Source: Flavobacteriaceae bacterium
GTDB lineage: Bacteria > Bacteroidota > Bacteroidia > Flavobacteriales > Flavobacteriaceae
Length of the DNA stretch: 64,000 nt
Direction: 5' to 3'
Assembly: GCA_021647405.1 (NCBI GenBank)
Contig: JAKIUU010000002.1
Span: 100,109 to 164,108, forward strand
Shown: one piece after another, positions 50,131 to 58,413 of the stretch
Position numbering within the stretch: position 1 is the stretch's first letter
How the letters are laid out: the number at the start of each line of letters is the position of its first letter
Notes under the pieces: model-generated
Databases searched by the model: none
Told to the model about the DNA's origin: nothing
The model's input: the letters and a program-made list of their open reading frames with translations, nothing else
Position numbers and translations under genes: made by a program

Positions 50131-52179
50131 ATGGCTGAAAAAGAAACAAAAAAAGTAGCCGAAACCGAAGAAGCTACAAAAGAAAAAGCAGTTAAAACTA
50201 CAAAAACAACTGCTAAAAAAGAAACAAAAGCAACATCTAAAACAGTTAAAGCACCAGCAAAAAAAGCTAAAAAAGTAGCAAAAAAAGCTGAAGAAAAACC
50301 TGTAAAAGAAGTTGAAGCCAAAATAACAGAAGCACCAGAAGCAGCTGTTGAAGAAACCAAAGTTGAAACAGAAAAAGTAGAAGCAACAGAAGATAAAGCT
50401 CCTGCAGAAGAAGTAAAAGTTGTTGCGCCAGTTCAAACGCCACAAGACTTTTTAGATAATTTTGATTGGCATAAATACGAAGAAGGTATTGAGGTTGTTA
50501 ACGAAGCGCAATTAAAAGCTTTTGATAAGGCCTTAGACGGTACTGCTGGTTTTGTAGATGAACGTCAAGTTATAGATGGTGTTGTTGTAAGAATGACAGA
50601 TAGAGAAGCTATAATAGACATCAACTCAAAATCCGAAGGGGTAATATCTCTAAATGAATTCAGATACAACCAAGACCTAAAAGTTGGTGATACTGTTGAA
50701 GTGTTGATTGATAAACGCGAAGACAGTTCAGGCCAATTGGTTTTATCACACAGAAAAGCCCGTGTTATAAAAGCATGGGAACGTGTTAATAATGCCCATG
50801 AAACTGGCGAAATTGTTAACGGTTATGTAAAATGCCGTACAAAAGGTGGTATGATTGTAGACGTATTTGGTTTAGAAGCTTTCTTACCCGGATCTCAAAT
50901 AGATGTTAAACCAATTAGAGATTACGATCAGTTTGTAGATAAAACAATGGAATTCAAAGTGGTTAAAATTAACCACGAATTTAAAAATGTTGTGGTATCT
51001 CACAAAGCACTTATTGAAGCAGATCTTGAATTACAAAAACGCGAAATTATTGGCCAATTAGAAAAAGGTCAGGTTTTAGAAGGGGTTGTCAAAAACATCA
51101 CTTCTTACGGTGTATTTGTAGATCTTGGTGGTGTAGATGGATTGGTTCATATTACAGATTTATCTTGGAGCCGTATTAATCATCCAAGCGAAGTGGTAGA
51201 ATTAGATCAAAAATTGAATGTTGTTATTCTTGATTTTGACAATGAGAAAACCCGCATCCAATTAGGCCTTAAACAATTGAGTAAACACCCTTGGGAAGCT
51301 TTAGATGAGAATTTAAAAGTGGGCGATAAAATAAATGGTAAAGTTGCTATTATTGCAGATTACGGCGCATTTTTAGAAGTTTCTTCTGGTGTAGAAGGTT
51401 TAATTCATGTTTCAGAAATGTCGTGGTCAACACATTTACGTTCTGCCCAAGACTTTGTTAAAGTAGGCGATGAAATAGAAGCTGTTATTTTAACATTAGA
51501 CAGAGACCAACGCAAAATGTCATTGGGTATGAAACAATTATCTCCAGATCCATGGACTGATATTACTACCAAATATCCTATTGGTTCTAAACATTCTGGT
51601 ACGGTAAGAAACTACACCAATTTTGGTGTGTTTGTTGAATTAGAAGAAGGTATTGACGGATTGGTTTATATTTCTGATTTATCTTGGACTAAAAAAATAA
51701 AACACCCATCTGATTTTGTTAAAGTTGGCGATATGCTTGATGTTGTTGTTCTTGAATTAGATGTTGAAGGGCGTAAATTAAATTTAGGCCATAAGCAAAC
51801 AGAAGAAAATCCTTGGAATGCCAAAGAAAAACTTTTTGCTGAAGGAACTGTTCATACAGGAACTGTTAAAGAAAAGAATGCCAAAGGAGCTATTGTAACT
51901 TTTGAAGGTGACGATGCTGAAGCTTTTGCGCCAGCAAGATTATTAGAAAAAGAAGATGGTACCAAATTAGATAAAGGTGATACAGCAGAATTTAAAGTTA
52001 TTGAATTTAACAAAGACTTTAGAAAAATTGTGGTATCGCATACGGCCATCTTTAAAGAAGAAGAAAAGAGAAATCTTAAATCGGCTCATAAAAAAGCTGA
52101 AAATGCAGAGAAATCTACTTTGGGTGACTTGTCAGTTTTAGCTGATTTAAAAGAGAAAATGGAGAAAAAAGGAAAATAA
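50131..52179 (+). CDS. rpsA: 30S ribosomal protein S1 with charged N-terminal extension
   Basis: A 682-residue RNA-binding ribosomal protein. Six S1 domains run from about 145 to 640, for example EGVVKNITSYGVFVDLGGVDGLVHITDLSW, NGKVAIIADYGAFLEVSSGVEGLIHVSEMSW and GTVRNYTNFGVFVELEEGIDGLVYISDLSW. Before them is an extension of about 105 residues made almost only of Lys, Ala, Glu, Thr, Val and Pro, rich in KKAKKVAKKAEEK-type repeats. It recruits mRNAs to the 30S subunit, which may matter in a phylum that lacks Shine-Dalgarno use. It has its own promoter and a terminator. Confidence 0.96.
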   Translation: MAEKETKKVAETEEATKEKAVKTTKTTAKKETKATSKTVKAPAKKAKKVAKKAEEKPVKEVEAKITEAPEAAVEETKVETEKVEATEDKAPAEEVKVVAPVQTPQDFLDNFDWHKYEEGIEVVNEAQLKAFDKALDGTAGFVDERQVIDGVVVRMTDREAIIDINSKSEGVISLNEFRYNQDLKVGDTVEVLIDKREDSSGQLVLSHRKARVIKAWERVNNAHETGEIVNGYVKCRTKGGMIVDVFGLEAFLPGSQIDVKPIRDYDQFVDKTMEFKVVKINHEFKNVVVSHKALIEADLELQKREIIGQLEKGQVLEGVVKNITSYGVFVDLGGVDGLVHITDLSWSRINHPSEVVELDQKLNVVILDFDNEKTRIQLGLKQLSKHPWEALDENLKVGDKINGKVAIIADYGAFLEVSSGVEGLIHVSEMSWSTHLRSAQDFVKVGDEIEAVILTLDRDQRKMSLGMKQLSPDPWTDITTKYPIGSKHSGTVRNYTNFGVFVELEEGIDGLVYISDLSWTKKIKHPSDFVKVGDMLDVVVLELDVEGRKLNLGHKQTEENPWNAKEKLFAEGTVHTGTVKEKNAKGAIVTFEGDDAEAFAPARLLEKEDGTKLDKGDTAEFKVIEFNKDFRKIVVSHTAIFKEEEKRNLKSAHKKAENAEKSTLGDLSVLADLKEKMEKKGK

Positions 52180-52198
52180 TTTTTCTCAAAATATTTTT

Positions 52199-52233
52199 AA
52201 AGCCGCTTTGTTTTTACAAAGCGGCTTTTTTTA
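52199..52233 (+). terminator. Terminator of rpsA
   Basis: AAGCCGCTTTG-tttttacaaagcggctt-type stem (52200-52227) followed by a T-run, 20 bp after the rpsA stop. Confidence 0.9.
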
Positions 52234-52332
52234 TTTTTGTTCAGAGCTTCACTTAAAGCAACCCCTAAATAACATCTTTTTATTCTAATTAATATGACGA
52301 TTCAAAATAATTGTATCGATTTAAAAAGACTG

Positions 52333-52365
52333 TGTCATATTGAGCGAATTCGAAATATCTCAAGC
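52333..52365. repeat. REP-like unit, ATATT/AATAT stem
   Basis: GTCATATTGAGCG-AATTCGAAATAT keeps the GAGCG-n-(A)TCGAA core of the family; its stem bases differ from the other copies but still pair. Confidence 0.6.
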
Positions 52366-52446
52366 TTATTTTTAATTTATACCTTCCTTCCTAATTTCAA
52401 CTATAAAACTTACATTTGTTGCTGTTAAAATGATTTTTATTTACAT

Positions 52447-52491
52447 GTCACCCTGCCTGCCCGACTACTGGCGGGAGCCGAGTCGAAGGGT
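52447..52491. repeat. REP-like unit, ACCCT/AGGGT stem, with nested insertion
   Basis: GTCACCCTG then a GC-rich insert (CCTGCCCGACTACTGGCGGG) then AGCCGAGTCGAAGGGT. The insert is itself partly palindromic (CCCG/CGGG-type). Confidence 0.65.
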
Positions 52492-52530
52492 ATTTTATCG
52501 TAAAGTTAAAATCTATATTATAGAAGAATT

Positions 52531-53922
52531 ATGACCTTAATAAAATCAATTTCAGGAATTCGTGGTACAATAGGCGGCAAAGTAAACGATAATCTGACGC
52601 CTTTAGATACTGTAAAATTTGCAGCAGCTTATGGAACTTGGCTTATCTCTCAAAATAAGAATCCAGAATCATTAACAGTAGTAATAGGACGCGATGCACG
52701 AATTTCGGGTAAGATGATTAGCGGATTGGTAACAGAGACTTTAATAGGCTTGGGTATTAATGTCGTAGATTTAGGTCTTTCAACAACGCCAACTGTAGAA
52801 GTAGCCGTTGTATTAGAACAGGCACAAGGTGGCATCATAATAACAGCTTCACACAATCCAAAACAGTGGAATGCCTTAAAATTATTAAATAATAAAGGAG
52901 AGTTTTTAAATGCTGTTGAAGGGGATAAAATTTTAAAATTGGCTAAAAATGAGTCATTCGAATTTGCGCAAGTTGATAATTTAGGTCGCTTTAGAAAAAA
53001 ACAAGATTATATTATAAAACATATAAAAGAGGTTTTAAAACTAAAACTAGTTGATGTTGAGGCTATTAAAAATGTCAATTTTAAAGTCGTTGTTGATGCT
53101 GTAAATTCTACAGGGGGTATTGCTATTCCAGAATTGCTTAAAAGATTAGGCGTTGAATGTGTGTCGCTTTATTGCGAACCAAACGGTCAGTTTCCGCATA
53201 ATCCAGAGCCTTTACCCGCCCATCTTACCGAAATATCAAGTTTGGTTGTTAAAGAAAAAGCCCACTTAGGTATTGTGGTTGACCCCGATGTTGATCGTTT
53301 GGCCATTGTGAATGAAGACGGTACCATGTTTGGCGAAGAATATACCCTTGTGGCTTGCGCCGATTATGTTTTAACACATACGCCTGGTAATACAGTTTCT
53401 AATTTATCGTCATCGCGCGCGCTACGCGATGTCACACAAAAGCACAGCGGGAATTATGAGGCATCTGCAGTGGGCGAAGTAAATGTGGTGACAAAAATGA
53501 AAGAAAATAATGCGGTTATTGGTGGCGAAGGTAACGGGGGAATCATTTACCCCGAAGCCCATTACGGACGCGATTCGTTGGTTGGTGTGGCCTTATTTTT
53601 ATCGCATTTAGCGCATAAAAAAATAACTTGCTCGGCTTTGAGGAATTCTTATCCAGCCTATTTTATGAGCAAGAATAAAATACAGTTGGCACCTCAAATT
53701 GATGTTGATGCCCTTCTTTTAGCTATGGCTGATAAATACAAAAGCGAAGAAATTAATACCATTGATGGCGTAAAAATTGATTTTGAAACTGAGTGGGTAC
53801 ACCTGCGCAAATCTAATACCGAACCTATTATTCGCATTTATACAGAGAGTGCATCTCAAAATAGTGCAGATAATTTGGCTCTAAAAATTATGGGTGAGAT
53901 AAAAAAAATAGCCGGACTTTAA
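52531..53922 (+). CDS. glmM: Phosphoglucosamine mutase (or phospho-sugar mutase of the GlmM group)
   Basis: 463 residues. SGIRGTIGGKVNDNLTP opens the family. The catalytic phosphoserine loop is ITASHNPKQWNALKLLN, the Mg site is DPDVDRLAIVNEDG and the sugar site GGEGNGGIIYPEAHYGRD, while the phosphate-binding C-terminus has RKSNTEPIIRIYTES. It interconverts glucosamine-6-phosphate and glucosamine-1-phosphate for UDP-GlcNAc, the precursor of peptidoglycan and LPS. It lies 14 bp before the aminotransferase gene and is probably co-transcribed. Confidence 0.93.
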   Translation: MTLIKSISGIRGTIGGKVNDNLTPLDTVKFAAAYGTWLISQNKNPESLTVVIGRDARISGKMISGLVTETLIGLGINVVDLGLSTTPTVEVAVVLEQAQGGIIITASHNPKQWNALKLLNNKGEFLNAVEGDKILKLAKNESFEFAQVDNLGRFRKKQDYIIKHIKEVLKLKLVDVEAIKNVNFKVVVDAVNSTGGIAIPELLKRLGVECVSLYCEPNGQFPHNPEPLPAHLTEISSLVVKEKAHLGIVVDPDVDRLAIVNEDGTMFGEEYTLVACADYVLTHTPGNTVSNLSSSRALRDVTQKHSGNYEASAVGEVNVVTKMKENNAVIGGEGNGGIIYPEAHYGRDSLVGVALFLSHLAHKKITCSALRNSYPAYFMSKNKIQLAPQIDVDALLLAMADKYKSEEINTIDGVKIDFETEWVHLRKSNTEPIIRIYTESASQNSADNLALKIMGEIKKIAGL

Positions 53923-53936
53923 ATCAAGCGATTTTT

Positions 53937-55415
53937 ATGAATAACAAATTAGAGAACTATTTTAAACCCTTTCGCGAAAATATCATCGGTTACAAGCAAA
54001 CTTTTAAATCGCCTTTTGGCGAAAAAAAAATTATTTATACCGATTGGACAGCTAGTGGACGGCTCTATAAAAAGATTGAAGATAAAATTATAAATGAGTT
54101 TGGCCCTTATGTAGCTAATACCCATACCGAAACGTCGTTTACAGGAGCTACCATGACCTTGGCTTATCACAAAGCACGTCATATAATTAAAAAGCATGTT
54201 AACGCTTCTAAAAACGATGTATTGATTACCGAAGGCAGTGGTATGACGGGAGTTATCAATAAATTTCAACGTATTTTAGGCTTGCGTATTCCAGAATCTT
54301 TAGAAAATTACGCTACTATTCCTCCCGAGTTAAAACCAGTGGTTTTTATCACCCATATGGAGCATCATTCTAATCAGACTTCTTGGGAAGAAACCATAGC
54401 AGATGTAGAGATAATTCCCTGTCAAGAAACAGGGCTGGTTTGTTTTAAAAGTTTTAAAAAATTACTCGATAAATACAAAGACCGCACCTTAAAAATAGCT
54501 TCAATTACAGCCTGTTCTAATGTAACAGGTATTCAAACTGATTATCATAAAGTAGCGCGAATGATTCATGAAGCAGGCGGAGTGTGCTTTGTAGATTTTG
54601 CCTGTTCGGCACCTTATGTCGCTATTGACATGCATCCCGAAAAGGATAAGAACGGCTATTTAGATGCTATTTTCTTTTCGCCACATAAATTTTTAGGCGG
54701 CCCGGGTACGAGTGGCGTTTTGCTTTTTAATGATAAACTGTATCATAATATGGTACCCGATAATCCGGGAGGGGGAACAGTGAGCTATACTAATCCATGG
54801 GGAGAACATATTTATTTAGACGATATAGAACTCCGCGAAGACGGCGGCACACCGGGATTTTTACAAACTATTCGCACCGCTTTAGCTATCCGACTAAAAG
54901 AAAAAATGGGTATCGATAAAATTTTAGCCCGAGAACATGAATTGAATACCTATATTTTTAAGCAACTTGAAAGTATAGAAAATCTACATTTGTTGGCAGG
55001 CCAACATCACGACCGATTGGGTATTTTTTCTTTTTATGTAGCCGATGTGCATTTTAATTTAATTGTCAAATTATTGAATGACAGATACGGCATTCAAACA
55101 CGTGGTGGTTGTTCTTGTGCAGGCACTTATGGCCATTTTTTGCTACATGTAGACCAAACAACTTCGCATGATTTTATGGAACAAATAGAAGGCGGTTGTT
55201 TGGTAGAACGGCCGGGGTGGATACGTATGTCAATTCATCCAACCATTACCAATGCCGAAATAGAATACGTTTGCAATGCTATTAAAGAAGTGGTTTCACA
55301 TTACAAAGAATGGGGCACCGATTACAAATACGATATGGCGAGTAATGAATTTGTTTATATCAAAAATGATTCAGAAGCCCAAGACCTTATAACTAACTGG
55401 TTTGACTTAAATTAA
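53937..55415 (+). CDS. Class V aminotransferase-fold PLP enzyme (cysteine desulfurase-like)
   Basis: 492 residues. The PLP fold is clear: IYTDWTASGRLYKKIEDKI at the start, EGSGMTGVINKFQRILG, the THMEHHSNQTSWEET segment, GGVCFVDFACSAPYVAIDM (PLP Asp) and FFSPHKFLGGPGTSGVLLFN (PLP-binding Lys). A Cys-rich TRGGCSCAGTYGHFLL segment resembles the R-x-G-x-x-C active site region of SufS/NifS. The substrate is not certain; a selenocysteine lyase, desulfurase or related lyase are options. It follows glmM and is separated from the rhomboid gene by a REP-like unit. Confidence 0.88.
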   Translation: MNNKLENYFKPFRENIIGYKQTFKSPFGEKKIIYTDWTASGRLYKKIEDKIINEFGPYVANTHTETSFTGATMTLAYHKARHIIKKHVNASKNDVLITEGSGMTGVINKFQRILGLRIPESLENYATIPPELKPVVFITHMEHHSNQTSWEETIADVEIIPCQETGLVCFKSFKKLLDKYKDRTLKIASITACSNVTGIQTDYHKVARMIHEAGGVCFVDFACSAPYVAIDMHPEKDKNGYLDAIFFSPHKFLGGPGTSGVLLFNDKLYHNMVPDNPGGGTVSYTNPWGEHIYLDDIELREDGGTPGFLQTIRTALAIRLKEKMGIDKILAREHELNTYIFKQLESIENLHLLAGQHHDRLGIFSFYVADVHFNLIVKLLNDRYGIQTRGGCSCAGTYGHFLLHVDQTTSHDFMEQIEGGCLVERPGWIRMSIHPTITNAEIEYVCNAIKEVVSHYKEWGTDYKYDMASNEFVYIKNDSEAQDLITNWFDLN

Positions 55416-55422
55416 AATCACA

Positions 55423-55466
55423 GTCACCCTGCCTGTCCGCCTTTGACGGAAGCGAAGTCGAAGGGT
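55423..55466. repeat. REP-like unit with nested insertion
   Basis: GTCACCCTG, then the insert CCTGTCCGCCTTTGACGGA, then AGCGAAGTCGAAGGGT. The insert sits at exactly the same point as in the unit at 52447. Confidence 0.7.
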
Positions 55467-55489
55467 AGACGGCTAAAACAAAAAATTAA

Positions 55490-56125
55490 ATGAACAAACT
55501 CTTACTTCTTATAATTGCCGCCAATATTTTGGTCTCCCTCAAGGGCTTTAAAGACCGTTCTTTTTTCGAAAAATTTAAATTTACCGTAGCAGGTATAAAG
55601 CGCGGTGAACATATAAGACATCTTTCTTCTGGTTTTTTACATGTAGATTATATGCACCTCTTTTTTAATATGTGGGCTTTGTATCTTTTTGCGCCCATTG
55701 TTATAAATGATTTTGGTATTGTTTTATTCGGACTCATTTATTTTATGTGTTTGGTGGGGTCGTCATACTTTTCGTTTTTTTACAATAAAAACAACAATTA
55801 TTACAGTGCAGTTGGCGCTTCTGGAGCCGTAGCGGGAATTGTATTTTCTTCTATATTGTTATACCCAGATATGACCCTTATTATGTTCCCCATTCCCATT
55901 CCTTTACCCGGTTATGTATTCGGCATTGGTTATTTGCTCTATTCAATTTACGGCATGAAAAAACAATTGGGCAATATTGGGCACTCGGCTCATATTGGCG
56001 GCGCAGTTGCGGGTTATTTAATTACTTTAGCCATTGCGCCAAGCATTTTTTTAGAACATACTTTTTTGGTTATTGGTTTGGCCATTCCCATTCTTATTTT
56101 GATTTTTATGCTTCCTAAGAAGTAA
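55490..56125 (+). CDS. Rhomboid-family intramembrane serine protease
   Basis: A 211-residue integral membrane protease. HLSSGFLHVDYMHLFFNMWALYLF carries the HxxxN-type motif of helix 2, YSAVGASGAVAGIVFSSIL the catalytic Ser (GASG) and HSAHIGGAVAGYLI the catalytic His of the Ser-His dyad. About six helices are predicted. It cleaves transmembrane substrates within the inner membrane; its targets are unknown. It stands between a REP-like unit and a 7TM-DISM regulator gene. Confidence 0.93.
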   Translation: MNKLLLLIIAANILVSLKGFKDRSFFEKFKFTVAGIKRGEHIRHLSSGFLHVDYMHLFFNMWALYLFAPIVINDFGIVLFGLIYFMCLVGSSYFSFFYNKNNNYYSAVGASGAVAGIVFSSILLYPDMTLIMFPIPIPLPGYVFGIGYLLYSIYGMKKQLGNIGHSAHIGGAVAGYLITLAIAPSIFLEHTFLVIGLAIPILILIFMLPKK

Positions 56126-56180
56126 CAATATTTTGAGTCTCAAAAGATTATTCTATATTTGTTTTGACCAATAAATTATA

Positions 56181-57638
56181 ATGAGATTTTTTTATTTATT
56201 TATCCCTTTTTTAATTATTCAAACTACTGTAAGTCAAACAATTAAAATTGATACCTTATTTTCAGAGATAAATCCACTGTCAGAATTAGTTTACTTACCA
56301 GATTTAGATAATTCTTTTCATGCGTCAACTATTGTTAAGCAATCTTTTATAACGGCTACAAAGTTAAATTTTAGTATTAAAAAAGGAACCTATTGGTTTA
56401 AACTCAAAATAGATAATACTACAAAAGAATCAAAAAAGATATTTTTTGATATAAGAGAAGCCATTGTAAGCCAAGTTAATGTATATAAATTTGAAAGCGA
56501 CAGCTTAAAACCTGTCTTTAGTTTAAAACCCAGTCATGTTTTAGAAAATGAACACGAATTTGTTCAAAATTTATCAATACCCATCACTTTAGCAGAATTA
56601 GAAATATCAGAGTTTTATATAAAAGTTCTATTTCCAAAAACAGCTAATTTTCCGCTTCACATCAGAACGGCAGAAAATGAAGCTAAAATAGTGCGTTACA
56701 GTTTGCTTAGACAGGGCTTGTATTACGGGTTCGTACTGATGGTTTTTATCATCAACTTCTTTTTTTATCTAAGTTTAAAAGAGAATGTTTTTTTGTATTA
56801 CTTGATTTTTTTAACGGCTATTACATGCGGTTTTTTGTATTATGACGGTTTTTTCTATGAAATTTTACAGAAAGGCTGGCTTCTGTATAATATAGACAGT
56901 TTTATCCATTTTTATATAACTTTAGCTGGGGCTTTATTTATTACTAAGTTTTTGCAACTCCCTATTTATTTTAAGACTATAAACAAGATAGGCTTAAGCT
57001 TTTTAATAGTTGTAGCAATTTTGTGTATTTCTCAGATAATTACCGATAACTTTTTATTTTTAGCTTTAGCCGATGCTTTGGGTTTTTTTATATTGGCTGT
57101 ATATTGGACATTAGGTGTTTTTATATTCAAAAAAAATGATTACGCCCGATTTTTTGTTTTGGGCTACAGCCTTATGTTATTTATTACCCCTCTTTTTATG
57201 CTGCCCCTAGATTTTGGTTTATCTGGATTTGGTATAAAATTAGAATCCCTTAAGTTGGGTGGTATGTTGGAAATGCTTATTTTAACCTATGCCATTACCT
57301 ACCGTACTAAAGTTTTACAAAAAGAATACAACTTTGTTAGTTCTGAACTTCATGCGTTTATGGATAAATACATGGCCTTGAAAAAAACGGCACAATCTGC
57401 TACTAACCCAGACGAAGATGTGGTTACAAAAATAGAAAACCTTAAGCAAAACTATGCCTTAAGCGATAGAGAAACCGAAGTCTTGTTGTGTATCTCCCAA
57501 CACAAAACCAATAAAGAAATTGCCGACTATTTATACCTATCTGTCAATACCATAAAATTCCACACCCGTAATATTTACGAAAAGCTAGACATTAACACCC
57601 GTGCTGCAGTACGTAACAAATTAAAAGAAACACTTTAA
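56181..57638 (+). CDS. Membrane-anchored 7TM-DISM receptor with C-terminal LuxR-type HTH
   Basis: A 485-residue one-component regulator candidate. A signal peptide (MRFFYLFIPFLIIQTTVSQ) is followed by a periplasmic 7TMR-DISMED2-like beta domain (about 35-170, GTYWFKLKIDNTTKESKKIFFDIREAIVSQVNVY), seven hydrophobic helices (about 178-395), a short coiled coil (about 395-420) and a GerE helix-turn-helix (ALSDRETEVLLCISQHKTNKEIADYLYLSVNTIKFHTRNIYEKL, about 427-470). Direct DNA binding from the membrane, or after proteolysis, is implied by this architecture but not shown. A rhomboid protease gene lies 55 bp upstream. Confidence 0.9.
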   Translation: MRFFYLFIPFLIIQTTVSQTIKIDTLFSEINPLSELVYLPDLDNSFHASTIVKQSFITATKLNFSIKKGTYWFKLKIDNTTKESKKIFFDIREAIVSQVNVYKFESDSLKPVFSLKPSHVLENEHEFVQNLSIPITLAELEISEFYIKVLFPKTANFPLHIRTAENEAKIVRYSLLRQGLYYGFVLMVFIINFFFYLSLKENVFLYYLIFLTAITCGFLYYDGFFYEILQKGWLLYNIDSFIHFYITLAGALFITKFLQLPIYFKTINKIGLSFLIVVAILCISQIITDNFLFLALADALGFFILAVYWTLGVFIFKKNDYARFFVLGYSLMLFITPLFMLPLDFGLSGFGIKLESLKLGGMLEMLILTYAITYRTKVLQKEYNFVSSELHAFMDKYMALKKTAQSATNPDEDVVTKIENLKQNYALSDRETEVLLCISQHKTNKEIADYLYLSVNTIKFHTRNIYEKLDINTRAAVRNKLKETL

Positions 57639-58083
57639 TTTAATTGTTATCCTAAGTGGAATCTAAGAGTAGAAAAAAGAAAATGAAAAACACCTAACAG
57701 TCACCCTGCCTGTCCGCCTTTGGCGGAAGTGTAATCTAATGGAATGTCACCCTGCCTGCCCGACTACCGGCGGGAGCGAAGTCGAAGAGAATGTCAGGCT
57801 GAGCGACGTCGAAGCCCTAGATCAAAAAACTCCCAATTTTTCTACCCCAGACGTTCAGCTTAAAAAATATAAATCACAATATTTATTTTCAAGTCTTTAT
57901 CAATTCGAGCGCTAGCCTGTAAAATAAAATTACGCTCTCGAACTCACATTAGACATTGCAATCTTTCATCTCCCAACTTCTGACTTCTCCCTCCTTCCTC
58001 ACAAAAACTACCCCAAAGGGGTGGGGATTTATTAAGGATTACACTCTATTATTGCACTTTAAAAATATCAAGTAATCTAATTA
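57639..58083. other. 445-bp noncoding region with tandem REP-like units
   Basis: No credible gene. It holds three REP-like units at 57700-57817 and a small ACCCC-aaa-GGGGT hairpin near 58011-58023, and ends in an AT-rich leader for the small membrane protein. The stretch 57820-58000 is AT-rich and shows nothing I recognise. Confidence 0.6.
57700..57817. repeat. Three tandem REP-like units
   Basis: Unit 1 (57700-57743) carries the CCTGTCCGCC/GGCGGA insert and a decayed right arm. Unit 2 (57745-57791) has the CCTGCCCGAC/GGCGGG-type insert. Unit 3 (57793-57817) is GTCAGGCTGAGCGACGTCGAAGCCC with a different, still complementary stem and no insert. Confidence 0.65.
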
Positions 58084-58383
58084 ATGTATCCAAAAAGTAC
58101 ACAATCCTATTTAAAAAACCGTATTCAGGCAAACAATAAAGCTATTCATAGATTTAAGATAGCCATTCTTGTTTTGTTTTTAGCCTTGTTAGGTGTTTTT
58201 ATTGCCACACTATTTGAAACGGCCTTGATAGAACACTTTTTAAATAGCAATACAGGCAATTCAATACAATTTATAGTCTTTTATACGGCATTATATGTTT
58301 TGGCTTTTGGCTTTTGTATCTATAAAATTAGAGTCCTAGAAAAACAAAACAAACACATAATAATACGCCTCTTAGATATCTAA
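58084..58383 (+). CDS. Small membrane protein of unknown function
   Basis: 99 residues with two hydrophobic helices (FKIAILVLFLALLGVFIATLF, about 24-44, and FIVFYTALYVLAFGFCIY, about 63-80) and basic ends (N-terminus SYLKNRIQANNKAIHRFK, C-terminus RVLEKQNKHIIIRLLDI). I do not recognise the family. It lies 31 bp before the giant secreted protein gene in the same direction, so it may be co-transcribed with it. Confidence 0.6.
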   Translation: MYPKSTQSYLKNRIQANNKAIHRFKIAILVLFLALLGVFIATLFETALIEHFLNSNTGNSIQFIVFYTALYVLAFGFCIYKIRVLEKQNKHIIIRLLDI

Positions 58384-58413
58384 AAATAAACTATTACCTA
58401 AAAAACTACTGCT

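Larger units (their letters stand above)
52234..52530. other. Noncoding region with REP-like elements between rpsA and glmM
   Basis: About 300 bp with no credible gene. It contains a REP-like unit with an ATATT/AATAT stem at 52333-52365 and one with an ACCCT/AGGGT stem carrying a nested insertion at 52447-52491. The last 40 bp form the AT-rich leader of glmM. Confidence 0.6.

Noticed and set aside
50079..50445. Two minus-strand frames opposite the 5' part of rpsA
   Set aside because: They are Phe/Cys- or Ser/Ala-rich mirror images of the Lys/Ala/Glu-rich rpsA extension, with no start context or family resemblance.
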